This document shows, one piece after another, positions 1-10,337 of a stretch of 64,000 nucleotides of DNA. Positions within the stretch are counted from its first letter, which is position 1, and the number at the start of each line of letters is the position of its first letter. The notes under the pieces were generated by a model. The model was given only the letters and a program-made list of their open reading frames with translations. It was not told the DNA's origin and did not search any database. Location of the stretch: contig WNYE01000032.1 of assembly GCA_021396245.1 (NCBI GenBank), positions 62,001-126,000 of the forward strand, in the 5' to 3' direction. The position numbers and the translations under genes were made by a program. This DNA is from Sporothrix humicola. Taxonomy: Eukaryota > Ascomycota > Sordariomycetes > Ophiostomatales > Ophiostomataceae.

Positions 1-39
1 ACTTTTCTCGAGCAAAACCAACAGCACATTTGGCTGGCC

Positions 40-1093
40 ATGGCGCCTGGATCGCCTTCGCTCGCACCGCACCATTCGCCCACCAGGAAATCGTCTCAAG
101 AATTGCCTCTTTTCCCCGTGCCGACGCGGCTGTCAGACGGGCCGCCCCTGAGAAGCCATAGGAAACAGAGCAACAGCGGCAACGAGTTCAACGGGACCAG
201 CTTGCTGGCCATTCCAGAGCCGGAGCCCGAGACAGCCGACCTGACGCCTTCTCTGATTGCCGACGAAATGGACGTCGACAACGGAACGACGACGGTCGAC
301 GAAGCAGCTGCCCAGCAGCAAGCACAAGCTCAGGCCCAGGCCCAGGCCCAAGCACAGCAGGCTCAACAAACTCAACAGACCCTTGCGGCACCACAGCCTA
401 TTCAGCCGTCCCAGCCTCGGACAGTACGATCACCTGTGCGGACCCCTGAGCTGCAGACATCGTTGCCGCAGCGGACGGTTCCTAACGGGAATGGCCAGAG
501 CTACGGCTATGCGAATGGACACCAGAGCCAACAACAGCAGCAGCAGCAATCACAGAACCCATCACCCCAGAAACTCTCTCCTCAAAAGATGATGCGAGGC
601 GCCAGCCAGGCACGAGAGTCGTCGCCCGGCACTCCAGGCCACATCCCGCCTTTTGACTGGGAAGAGTTTGAGGCGCGCTATGAGCACGCGCTGGCGGAGA
701 TGAACGGTGAAGAAAAGGAGCTGCTCGAGGAGTTTGATCGGCTGGTGAATGTGAGTCTGCCAACATTACTTGATGTGCCCCTTCCACTTGCTAACTTTTC
801 AGTATTTTAATGTATGGGCATCGGCTGCAACGGCCCACGACGACGAGCGTGCAGTGAAGCGGTATGTCTCAAGTTTTCACTTTATTTATTTGATCACACC
901 CATACTGACACAGCAGACTGCAAACGCGGGAGCGTTACGTCAAGATTGCCGAGCAAAGTCTTGGCCAGAGAAAGCAGCATTGTAAGTATTGGCGGAGGGC
1001 ACGCATATCTCCATGGCCATCTGTTAACTATGTCTAGTGACGGAAGTTGTTCGTGCTTTCCAGAGCGCACTGGCTTTGCTGAGCCAGACTTGA
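40..1093 (+). CDS. Gln-rich protein with conserved-looking helical C terminus, function unknown
   Basis: Four exons: 40-750, 803-861, 917-981 and 1038-1093. Every intron has a GT donor and AG acceptor and keeps the frame. The product is about 296 aa. The first 200 residues are disordered, with Ser/Pro stretches, an Ala-Gln repeat near residues 90-108 and a Gln run near 165. The last 90 residues, starting at FDWEEFEARYEHALAEM, form a charged helical region ending AFQSALALLSQT. I do not recognise a named family; the compact C terminus behind a disordered N terminus suggests a subunit that binds through a coiled coil. The ATG at 40 sits in a strong context (gccATGG), but the same frame is open to the window edge, so the true start could lie upstream. 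Unspliced reading would stop at 810 and lose the helical region, so splicing is needed. Confidence 0.7.
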
Positions 1094-1514
1094 GGGCTCA
1101 GCGGCTGCTGTTCATTATATATATTTTCTACCTTTCTTCTGCATTCTATTTGTCGTCTTCATTATGGCGGGTTGCTTCACTGCTCAGATTTTATTTTACG
1201 ATGCTATGAATTTTACGAATTGAACGGCCTTTTATGCTTCAAGCCTTATTTCTTTTCAATCAAACAACACCACTTGAACCTCTTCATAGATTGATCAACT
1301 AGAGAATGTAATATATACAGCCCTTCAACAATGTAATTAATTTACAACGTCGTGAGTGTTGGTTGGCCTCGTTGATATTGTTGAATGGTTGTGGCACGTG
1401 ACCACGCGGCACAGTGAATCACGACAGCTACAAAAAGGGCCCCTAGCTGACTTTAGGCACCTCTTCCTCCTGTTTTCCTCCTTTTCTGACTTTTGACAAT
1501 CCGCGACGACAACA
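1094..1514. promoter_or_regulatory. Intergenic region: 3' end of the first gene and promoter of the next
   Basis: No supportable ORF. The left part is AT-rich and suits a 3' UTR and polyadenylation region. A CACGTG E-box lies at 1395-1400, about 115 bp before the next start codon. The last 60 bp are pyrimidine-rich, the usual look of a fungal transcription start. The roles are inferred from position. Confidence 0.4.
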
Positions 1515-2292
1515 ATGGCAACAATCGCGGGCATCCGCGTGCCACAGATTTCGAGGGTAAGCTCGTCACCTTTGCATTCTTGTCCTTCACTTGACTAACT
1601 TTTGCTCTAGGAGGAGCTTTTCGCGTTCCACGAGTCGCATTTCTCGCAGGTTTCGATTGCCGATTTTGGGGCAAAGTTCACAGGGCTTCCAGAGTCAACA
1701 AACGAGGCACAACAAGATGACGAGGTGCAGGAGGTAGAACTGCAAGAAGAGGAGGAAGTAGTAGTCGATGGATATGACCCCGAGACGTCTTTTGACCTGG
1801 ACTTTGCTCAGCCTGAGGTTGTGGTCAACTTCGAGGACGGCGAAATCCTCGATGATGAAGCCGAAAAAGAACAAGACAAGCCACGCAAGAAGCGGCGGCG
1901 GAAGAAGAACAATACGGGCAACAGCAACGGCCGACGCAACAACAACAGCGGCAACAACGAGTCCAAGAAGCCCGATCTGCGAAAACGGACATGGGACGTT
2001 GTTGACTCTGGTCTTGGCAGCCTTGATTATGACGGCGCCGAGCGAGCTGGAGACGCTATGCAGGCTGGACCGCAACGCCGCCGGGTCCAGTACGGCGATG
2101 ACTGTGAGTTTTTTCCTGATCCTACCTTTTATTTCTAAGAATGCTTCCCCACAACCGATGTTGCTGCTTTCTTGACATGATGAGAACCTTTATCGTTTAG
2201 TCATCCTTAGCCGGAATTTCCTAATATTTTCTTTGCCGTCGACAGAGTCGTTACAAGGTTGGAAAACAACGAGGCTGGAAAACCAGCCTTGA
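1515..2292 (+). CDS. Small acidic/basic protein with a nuclear-type basic cluster, unknown function
   Basis: Three exons are proposed: 1515-1556, 1611-2103 and 2201-2292. The 54 bp first intron (gtaagc...ctctag) joins MATIAGIRVPQISR to EELFAFHESHFSQ in frame. The middle is acidic (LQEEEEVVV, FEDGEILDDEAEKE) and is followed by a strong basic cluster, KPRKKRRRKK, that looks like a nuclear localisation signal, then an Asn/Gly-rich patch. The second intron is the uncertain part: splicing 2104-2200 adds about 30 residues, while reading through stops at 2138. The spliced product is about 208 aa. I do not recognise the family. A nuclear role is an inference from the basic cluster only. Confidence 0.6.
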
Positions 2293-3612
2293 AAGGACTC
2301 GTCGGCAGGAGAGGAGATATTAGACCAAAGGAAAACATGTCGAGATAAAATAATCTTCTCTCTGAAACACGTTGAAAGCAGCAGCAGTTTGGCATCTCAT
2401 GAACCGTCCGACTTGGCCTGTCAAGCTCAAAACTGACTTTTGTGTCAACCACAGGATTCCAGACCAATGTTGTTCCATCCGTGTCATACTTTCCATTATT
2501 TTTCTCTCTTTTGCTTTCCATGTTTTGATACCCCAATTTACGACTGATGACTGCATTATATATGGCGGGCTACATGGTCAGCCAAGACATATCAATGTAC
2601 AAACGTACCTGTTTCGATTACTATACAAGCTCAAAATACACTGTGCACTTTATAAAATCATTATCATGCTGATTGTGGGAAAATGCTATTGTTGTTGTAG
2701 TCGCTCTTCGTGATACTCGGATAAAGGAATATATTAGACCAAATATGCATATATACACAATCTTACTAACCAGCATGCACTAACCCACCTAGCCAGCCGA
2801 GCCAGCCTTCCCCTCACCACCTGTCACTGGCCCACCGTCGTTCCTGGTGACACCAACCGCCCGTAATTTTCCAGTCCAAAACTTCACATTGTTACCCCTC
2901 TACCGGTCAACAATCGCACAGTGCACGCCGCCTCCCGCTCGCTCCCCTCCCTCTCCTGTTGCTCTCCACCGCCCTGCCGACCTCCTTTTGCGACGGCCAA
3001 CGTCACGGGCAATTCAATCGCTGTCGAGCTGCCATTTCCTCACCAGCAACGGGTCGAAACGCGCCAAGCGAATACCTCAAAACGTGTGACGACACGACGA
3101 AAACGAGAGCTTACTGGGTGTTTATATATTAAGGCTTGCCTGGATCCTTCTCAACATCTCCTGCAGCACAAAGCATACCGGGCGAATAAATACACATTGC
3201 GACCAAACGACCGGCAGACGACGCACAAGGTTTTTTCCCAACGTTGTAAAGCGTCGGAGAATAACGTCTTCGACAAAACGCCAAACCATATCACAACAAC
3301 ACTCTTTTGACGACCTGCAGACGCTTTGACGGCCGTCTGACACGAGCACACGTAGAAAGACAGCTCGGACAGCAGCTTCAGACGGCACCGCCATCCAAAG
3401 TGGCCGCCGCAAAAGTCGCGCCAAACGGGGAGGATATCGACATCGAGACCGATATTCGCCAGGGCCTGGGCGACGCATTCCAGCAGCTCTTTTCTCACTA
3501 CGCGCAGGCACTGCCAGCCGAGATTGTGACGACCGCAAACGCGAGCGGCGACCGGAAGCGAGACCGCGACGAGTCGGACGACTACGAGGACACCCAAGAA
3601 GTGAGAATCAAC
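2293..3612 (+). promoter_or_regulatory. Promoter and long ATG-free leader of the CK2-alpha gene
   Basis: The left half (2293 to about 2770) is AT-rich and holds the 3' end of the previous gene and the promoter. From 2778 to 3612 the plus strand has no ATG at all, and much of it is CT-rich (2930-2990), as in fungal 5' UTRs. The reading frame of the downstream kinase is open from 3265 onward, after a TAA at 3262-3264, and the stretch from about 3380 has protein-like codon choice. See the findings for a possible non-AUG N-terminal extension. Confidence 0.5.
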
Positions 3613-4885
3613 ATGGCGCGGGTCTACGCCGAAGTTAACCAGAACATGCCTCGGGCATACTGGGACTACGACAGCGTTAACATCAGTGAGGACCCCTCCC
3701 TGACGACGCAGAAACGAGACAAACTGGGCATGGGCACGACTAACCAAATAAAATAGGCTGGGGCGTCCTGGAAAACTACGAGGTTGTTCGCAAGATTGGT
3801 AAGTTGGCCCAGCCTCGGATAGTTTGTGATATATGACAAGCATGGCTAACAGCCCAGGCCGGGGAAAGTACTCGGAAGTGTTCGAGGGCGTTAATGTCGT
3901 CAACTACCAAAAGTGTGTCATCAAGGTGCTGAAGCCGGTCAAGAAGAAGAAGATCAAGCGTGAGATCAAGATTCTGCAGAACCTGTCAGGCGGACCCAAT
4001 ATCGTGGCGCTGCTTGACGTGGTTCGCGACTCACAGAGTAAGACTCCGTCTCTGATCTTCGAGTACATCAACAACACAGACTTCCGCTCGCTGTACCCCA
4101 AGTTCACCGACATTGATGTGCGCTTCTACATCCTCGAGCTGCTCAAGGCGCTCGACTACTGCCACAGCAAGGGTATCATGCACCGCGATGTGAAGCCTCA
4201 TAACGTTATGATCGACCATGAGAACCGCAAGGTATGTGCTCCCACTTCCTTTTATTTTATTGTCCACCGCTGACTTTGTAGCTCCGCCTGATCGACTGGG
4301 GTCTGGCTGAATTCTACCATCCCGGCACCGAGTACAACGTTCGCGTGGCCTCCCGCTACTTCAAGGGCCCCGAGCTGTTGGTTGATTTCCAGGAGTACGA
4401 CTACAGCCTGGACATGTGGAGTCTGGGCGCCATGTTCGCGTCCATGATCTTCCGCAAAGAGCCCTTTTTCCATGGCAACTCCAACTCAGACCAGCTCGTC
4501 AAGATTGCAAAGGTCCTTGGCACAGACGACCTGTTCGACTACCTGGACAAGTACGAGATAGAGCTCGACACACAGTACGACGACATCCTGGGCCGTTTCC
4601 AGAAGAAGCCCTGGCACAGCTTTGTGAACTCGGACAACCAGCGCTTTGTCACGAGCGAGGCTATTGACTTCTTGGACAAGCTGCTGAGATACGACCATGC
4701 TGTAAGTTCCCAGCTTTATATTTATATTCTTGTCTGCCTTGTCTGCCAACTATTTCTAACAAATACAGGAGCGTCTGACGGCACAAGAGGCCATGGCACA
4801 CCCGTACTTTGACCCTGTGCGGGAACCCGGCACCAGAGAACACCTGATGGCCAACCCGCCGACAAACGGAGCACACGCGTCGTAA
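3613..4885 (+). CDS. cka1: Casein kinase 2 catalytic subunit alpha (CK2-alpha)
   Basis: Five exons: 3613-3685, 3757-3798, 3858-4231, 4282-4701 and 4769-4885; about 341 aa, the normal length. It is a constitutively active Ser/Thr kinase acting on acidic sites in nuclear and cytoplasmic proteins, usually as a tetramer with CK2-beta. CK2 hallmarks are visible: start MARVYAEVNQNMPRAYWDYD, glycine loop GRGKYS, the basic substrate/regulatory stretch KPVKKKKIKREIKIL, catalytic loop HRDVKPHN, DWG in place of DFG, and the activation segment GTEYNVRVASRYFKGPELL. The start at 3613 is chosen because it gives the family's conserved N terminus and is the first ATG after a long ATG-free leader. The frame is also open for 116 codons before this ATG, so a longer isoform from a non-AUG start is possible. 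The family assignment is secure. Confidence 0.97.
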
Positions 4886-5612
4886 TCGAGCCTGAGTGGG
4901 CTATATTTCTGTTTTTGACAAATCTTTTCGGACATACAAAATACCATCACAAAAGACAAAAAGAAGCGCATCACATCACACCACACACTACGGAAACGGA
5001 GACGGGAACCTGCGGAGGAGTTTTACGGAGCAAAATAAAAAAAGAGGGCCATTTTCCATAACAAAATACCATCCTGTCGAATTCTTAAAAAATGGTGAGG
5101 AAATCCCTAGTGATTTTGTGTTTTACACTTTCCTTGCTCCTTTCTTTTTTTCACATCTTCACCTCTTCTTCTCACCGCCCACCACGCTTTCCCTTCTGCA
5201 AGTGCAGATGTTTGTTGATGGCGGGAATCTCCCAAGATACCCATCATGCTATCTACCCGTCACTCATCCCCTTTCTCTGCCTAATTTTACTCTCTTGCAT
5301 TTATCGACCCCTTCATTTCTCCTTATATATTTGCCGGTTGTCGTTTCTGTTGAGTTTTCTTTGCATTTTGTTGATACTTCGTCCTTCGTCCTATTTTCCT
5401 GGTTTCGGTTCCTCATTTTTGCCTGATTTCCTGCCTGTTGTCATTCTTCATCCCTGTCTATCCTGCTCTACTGTCTGTCTGGCTATATAAGGCGTACTTG
5501 AGCGGCGTTGTTTTCATAATTCAGAGTAGTTAATATATAAACATTACATTAATCGTCAGGCTACCGTATGCTTATGCCTATGCCTATGTTTTATGCCCAT
5601 GCTACCTGTATT
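4886..5612. other. Convergent 3' region between CK2-alpha and scm3
   Basis: This lies between two converging stop codons. It is rich in A and CT tracts (T-rich near 5120-5170 and 5330-5420). The small ORFs across it look like translated CT-rich UTR and have no recognisable domain. It presumably holds both polyadenylation regions. Confidence 0.4.
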
Positions 5613-8240
5613 CTATGTGCACCGGAAACAAAACTCCCGCTCACAGCGGAAGCCATCCTTTCCACACCGCCGCATTGTTCCGCCAGGCGTTTGGACAGGA
5701 GAGCCGCCTGGGCTAGAGGCTGCACTGCCTGTTCCCGAAAAAGATTGTTGCCGGCGAGCCAGCGGCGACAGCAAGAGTAAACGACTCGCGGTGGGTGTCA
5801 GTTGCCCTGGGTTTCTATGGCTTCTGTGCCGGCTCGGCGTCGCCATCAGTGCCTCGGCTGCCGTCATCCGCCGTCGCGACGAGGGCGTTGTTTGTCCGCT
5901 CCTGCTTGGCGTTCTCTGCACAGGACCACGTCTACTTCCATTGGCAGATAATGCCGACACCGGCTGCCGCCCGGCACTACCTGGAACAAACGACCGTGGC
6001 GACAGCTCGGCAATCTTTTCCACCTCGGCCTCGTCTGCTGATCCGTCCGAGACCAGCGAGATGATGCCGCTGCTGCCAATACTCTGGCTGTCGGGCACTT
6101 CGCGTGTGCGACGACGGCCAGTCTTGGACTTGGTGGAGGAGGTCGACTTTTGTGATGATTTGAGCGACTTGGAACTGGACTTGGACTTGGCCGTCTTTTG
6201 AGTGGCAGGTAAAGGAGACGATGCTTCGTCTGTATCCGTCTCCCGCCGGCGCTTTCGTTTCCGCTTTTGTGGCTGCTCATCAGATGTTTCCTTGGGCGGC
6301 GACGGCTCCCAGCTAGGGTCTTCCACGGTAGTCCCTTCGTCGGTGTCAGCCTCAACCTCAACAGCGGTCTCTTCCGGCTCACTAGCAGGCTCTGGAACCG
6401 GTTCGGGCCCCACCGGGGCTGCATCCTCAACAGAAGGCTCGGGAGCAGCTTCAGCCTCTGCTTCAACGGTGGGTTCGTCAACAAGCTCATGCTCTGGCTC
6501 AGGATCATATTCGACCTCCATTGTGGCAGTTGCTTCAGGTTCAGCCACAGGTTCAGCTGTCACTTCAGCTGGAACGGGCGTCGGCACTGCCGAAGAGGTC
6601 CTGCTCGATGTCATGATGATAATAGACAGAGACTCGGCCTCTCTTCTTTTTGCTTCGGGCAAAGACATGACTTCAGTGATCACATCTTCTGTAGTGGCCT
6701 CTACAATGGCTTCCTTAATGCCACTGCTCTTCCTTGGCCGTCCAGACCGTTTCTTTTCCTTCTTTTCGGCAGATGGTGCCGCAACTGGAGGCTCAACTTC
6801 CAGGACCGGGACTGGCTCTTCTTCATGAGCCGGGGCGGGAGCTGGTGCTGGGCTGGCAGCTGTTGCGGTAGTAGCTGGCTTTGACTGCGGTTCTTTCCGC
6901 TTCTTCATACCAAAGTCTTCATCATCGGAGAACACAAAGTCTGGATCAAGTCGGTTCCGCTTGTATTTCTCCTTTGATTTTGATTTCGCTTTGGCGTCAT
7001 TTGCGGTCCGCCGGTCTCCACCGGCGTCTTCTTCATCTAGTGGTGTTGGAAGACTGGCTTGTACTGGTGGTGATGCATCGCTTGTTTCATCTGCAGCATC
7101 TCCTATTGTCGGTTGCACGTCTGGCGCCGAACTCTGTACACCTGACAATGGCGGTTCCGATGGTTCCGAGTCGGCTACAAATGATCTCTCTAGCTCTTGC
7201 TCCGGTTCTGCTTGCACCTCTGCCACTACTGGTGCCACGGATGATGCACTGGGCCGGCCTCTCTTGCGCTTTGGTGGTGCCGTTTCGGCTGCCTGTTTTG
7301 GTTCTTTTGCTACTGCTGCACTTGGCCCGCTCGATGTTCTCTTTCTTCGTTTCTTGGCGGGCGGCTCTTCTGCCGTTTTCGAAGTTATACTCTTCGGCGA
7401 GCTATTCTGGCGTGTTTTGACATTTTCTGTAGATGTAGGCGTATCCAGCATAAGATCATCGCCCTCATCCTCTCCGTTTTCAGTAAGATCCTCCCTAAAG
7501 CTTGTTGGCAAGGCTTTTGTGAAGACGGTCTGTTTCGGAGCCGCATATACAGTCCTTGGTGGCGGCGGTGGTGGCACATATGACATGCCACCACCTGGAG
7601 TGCCGAATGCCGCATCGGGGATCTCAGGGGCAGCCCACGTCGGATCAATCTCGCCTGGCGCCAGTCCTTGGTGAGAGTTTGACGAATTGCCGCTCATAAT
7701 CACTGTTCCGCCCGGGCCAAAGCGCGAGGGCAGCAGGCTGGCCACCAGTCGAGACGATGATGCTTTTGCTGCGGCGGAAAGTGACTGCAGTTGTTTTTGG
7801 GGGCCGTCATTGTCGCCCTCACTCTCTTCGTCCGAATCTTGGTCGTCGCCAGCTTTCGACGGCCGTTCGACCGGCAAGGACGCAATATGGCCATTGTCGA
7901 CCTCGATTTCGTCCGTGTAAAAGTTGATCTCGTCGCCCGTGTCGCCAAAGTCCTGGCTGTACTTTTCAAACAGCAGCTCAAACGCCGACTTGAGCTTGTT
8001 GTCGGCGACGGCCCGATTCCGGTCCAGCCGGTACTCGGGGTCAACCTTCATGGCGTAGTCTTCTGGGTCCATGGCAATCTCATCGTCGTCCGATTCGGCG
8101 CCCTTGGCCTTGCCGGAGCTCTTCTTCCCCTTGCTCATCTTGCCGTTGTTGTGGGCGTCGTCGTCGCCATTGTTTTTGTTGACAGTTGGCGCATCGTGCG
8201 GCGCACGGCCGACTTTTGTGCGCTTTGCTGGTGGTTCCAT
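5613..8240 (-). CDS. scm3: Scm3/HJURP-type CENP-A histone chaperone
   Basis: One uninterrupted exon of about 875 aa. Scm3 escorts the centromeric histone H3 variant (CENP-A/Cse4) to centromeres. The Scm3 domain is at about residues 62-120: VDPEYRLDRNRAVADNKLK followed by FEKYSQDFGDTGDEI and the ending EIEVDNGHI, the family pattern of a helix, an FxxLFEKY...DF segment and a GDEI...VDNGH tail. The rest is disordered and charged, with AT-hook-like cores RKRGRPS and RSGRPRK that would suit DNA binding; long disordered tails are usual in filamentous fungi. The start at 8240 (MEPPAKRTK) is the first ATG in this frame; the frame opens upstream only through a GTG. An out-of-frame ATG at 8251 overlaps the start. 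It shares a short promoter with atg6. Confidence 0.85.
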   Translation of the reverse strand: MEPPAKRTKVGRAPHDAPTVNKNNGDDDAHNNGKMSKGKKSSGKAKGAESDDDEIAMDPEDYAMKVDPEYRLDRNRAVADNKLKSAFELLFEKYSQDFGDTGDEINFYTDEIEVDNGHIASLPVERPSKAGDDQDSDEESEGDNDGPQKQLQSLSAAAKASSSRLVASLLPSRFGPGGTVIMSGNSSNSHQGLAPGEIDPTWAAPEIPDAAFGTPGGGMSYVPPPPPPRTVYAAPKQTVFTKALPTSFREDLTENGEDEGDDLMLDTPTSTENVKTRQNSSPKSITSKTAEEPPAKKRRKRTSSGPSAAVAKEPKQAAETAPPKRKRGRPSASSVAPVVAEVQAEPEQELERSFVADSEPSEPPLSGVQSSAPDVQPTIGDAADETSDASPPVQASLPTPLDEEDAGGDRRTANDAKAKSKSKEKYKRNRLDPDFVFSDDEDFGMKKRKEPQSKPATTATAASPAPAPAPAHEEEPVPVLEVEPPVAAPSAEKKEKKRSGRPRKSSGIKEAIVEATTEDVITEVMSLPEAKRREAESLSIIIMTSSRTSSAVPTPVPAEVTAEPVAEPEATATMEVEYDPEPEHELVDEPTVEAEAEAAPEPSVEDAAPVGPEPVPEPASEPEETAVEVEADTDEGTTVEDPSWEPSPPKETSDEQPQKRKRKRRRETDTDEASSPLPATQKTAKSKSSSKSLKSSQKSTSSTKSKTGRRRTREVPDSQSIGSSGIISLVSDGSADEAEVEKIAELSPRSFVPGSAGRQPVSALSANGSRRGPVQRTPSRSGQTTPSSRRRMTAAEALMATPSRHRSHRNPGQLTPTASRLLLLSPLARRQQSFSGTGSAASSPGGSPVQTPGGTMRRCGKDGFRCEREFCFRCT

Positions 8241-8673
8241 GCTGGACCCATTTGTGTTTCTCACAAAAAAAGTGAGCTGAGCATGAGATGTGTGAGTTCA
8301 CTGACGTGGTGTGCCACCAACAAGCTACTCGTTGTCGCCAACGTCGCGCAAAGCTGCGATGTCCAATTTGGAGGTTGATCGCGAATAGTGGGCCCAGACA
8401 CTGACAGGGGTAGCCTCGCGTACACACGTGTATAGTCACGTGCTTTGCCTTCCCAAAACCTGTGTGGAACCTTCCCCCACGGAGTGGAGCTACTCCAAGC
8501 TGCACTTGCCTCTGACAGCACGAGGCACACAAGGCAGCCTGAAGCCCAGAACATCACCACCTTCCCTACTTTAATACAACATTTTGTGAAGAACCACAAC
8601 ATCGCCTCTTCACTACCCACAACTATCCCAGAAAAGCCATGCCGCAGTGACCGATGCGTGCATCCGTCCAGCG
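8241..8673. promoter_or_regulatory. Divergent promoter shared by scm3 and atg6
   Basis: A 433 bp gap between head-to-head start codons, so both genes must be controlled from here. It carries two CACGTG boxes 12 bp apart, a minus-strand short upstream ORF before scm3 (8284-8261, seven codons) and two plus-strand short upstream ORFs before atg6. No TATA box stands out. Confidence 0.6.
8425..8442. promoter_or_regulatory. Pair of CACGTG E-boxes
   Basis: Perfect CACGTG palindromes at 8425-8430 and 8437-8442, spaced 12 bp start to start, near the middle of the scm3/atg6 promoter. In fungi such sites are bound by bHLH factors of the Cbf1/Pho4 type. Binding here is inferred. Confidence 0.45.
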
Positions 8674-8677
8674 ATGA
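8639..8677 (+). promoter_or_regulatory. Two tiny upstream ORFs of atg6
   Basis: The first uORF is ATG at 8639 to TGA at 8648-8650 (MPQ). The second runs from ATG at 8654 to TGA at 8675-8677 (MRASVQR); its stop overlaps both tandem candidate starts of atg6 (8674 and 8677). They are visible directly, but whether they are transcribed depends on the unknown transcription start. Confidence 0.5.
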
Positions 8678-10337
8678 TGTATTGCCAAAAATGCCGAACG
8701 CCGCTGAAGCTCGACAGCTCGCTGGACGACCTGAATCCAGCAGCATATGATCTCCTCGTTGGTATGTTATCCATTTTGTAACGACAAATTTGTATCTCTA
8801 TCTAACGATCATCATAGCCACCGCATCCCAGACTCCTCACAGAAGGCGGCAGCAAATACGACAGGCCAACGCCCCCGACGCCGACCGACGAGCACTCTAC
8901 GACCAGGTCTCGAAACATGCCGGACCAGCCGCCTATAAACGATATAGCGGAGGCGGTGGAGGTGGAGGAAGCGGAAGCAATGCTGGTAGCTCGAGTTCGA
9001 TGCGCGACAGCTCAGCAATGTCGTTTGTGCTCCTGTCGGACTCGACGATCGCCGGCCCTAACCATGCAGCGGCGGGGATGCGATACGGACACGGAAACGG
9101 AAACGCTGCAGCCGGTGGCGGTAACCTGAACGCAGGAACTGGTGGAGGAGCCGGTGCGATAGGCGCACACGATGACGATGATGCATCTAAGGCACAGGGC
9201 ATGGAGCGGATCACAAAGCTCTTCGAGATCATGTCCGCACGATCCGACGTCGATCATCCAGTCTGTGTTGAATGCACAGAGCTGCTCGTCGAAGGCCTTC
9301 AACAACGACTGGATGCCGCAACCCGCGAGCGCGATGCCTATGTTTCCTTTCTTAAGAAGCAACAAGCCGACATTCCAACAACCGAGGAGTTACAGGCGCA
9401 AGCGGACGCACTTAAACAAGCCAAACAACAAGAGGCCGACGCCATGGCGGAGCTGCTTCAGCTAGAGACGGAAAAGGGCCGGCTCGACGACGAGATACGG
9501 GCTCTTGAACTCGAGTCGCAGGCTCTGGACCGCGACGAGGAGCAGTTCTGGCGCGAACGCAACGCCTTTTCGTCGAAACTGGGCGACTTCCAAAACGAAC
9601 GCGATAGCATCAACGCCAAGTACGACCATGACGCGCGGCTGCTTGAACGGTTGCAGCGCTCCAACGTATACAATGACACCTTTTGCATTAGCCACGACGG
9701 CACGTTTGCAACGATCAACGGCCTGCGTCTGGGACGGTTGTCATCACGGCCGGTGGACTGGCCCGAGATCAACGCGGCGTGGGGTCATGCGCTGCTTCTC
9801 TTGGTCACTGTTGCCGACAAGCTCAACTTCCGGTTTGAAAACTACGAGCCGCTGCCGATGGGATCGACGTCTCGGATTATCCGGTACGAACCGCCATCCC
9901 CGGCATCAAGCCGACTGGGCGGCGATGGCCGAAGCGGCGGAGGTGCATTTGGCGCTGCCAGCATCTTGTCACAGCGGCTCAGCGCACCACCTCAGGCACC
10001 CAAGAAACACACCCTTGACCTGTTCTCGTCCGGCGATATGCCGCTGGGCCTGACATTTATGCACCGGCCGTTCAACAACGCCATGGTAGCCTTTTTGGAG
10101 CTGGTGCGGCAGCTAGGCGTCTTTGTGCACCAGCAGACATCTGTTGGCGACCAGGCTCATCAACATCCGCTGAGCCTGCCGTATCGCATCGAGAACGACA
10201 AGATCGGTGACGTGAGCATCAAGCTCGGCATCGCGCAGGACGAAAGCTGGACTAAGGCGTGCAAGCTGACCCTGACGTGCTGCAAGTTCCTGCTCGCCCA
10301 CGCAAGCAACGTCAACTCGACACAGAGAGGCCAGTAG
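8674..10337 (+). CDS. atg6: Beclin-1/Atg6 (Vps30) autophagy protein, PI3-kinase complex subunit
   Basis: Two exons, 8674-8761 and 8818-10337; about 535 aa. Atg6/Vps30 is a core subunit of the class III phosphatidylinositol 3-kinase complexes with Vps34 and Vps15, needed for autophagy and vacuolar protein sorting on endomembranes. Visible parts: the N-terminal CQKCRTPLKLD motif typical of Beclins; a Gly-rich low-complexity insert around residues 65-85; the coiled coil from about 176 (VCVECTELLVEGLQQRL) to 310; and the C-terminal BARA domain opening with YNDTFCISHDGTFATINGLRLGR and including SSGDMPLGLTFMHRPFN. The tandem ATGATG leaves the start ambiguous by one codon; the second ATG has A at -3. 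The intron (gtatgt...catag) falls right after the zinc-like motif region, and skipping it would break the frame. Upstream ORFs suggest translational control. Confidence 0.95.
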
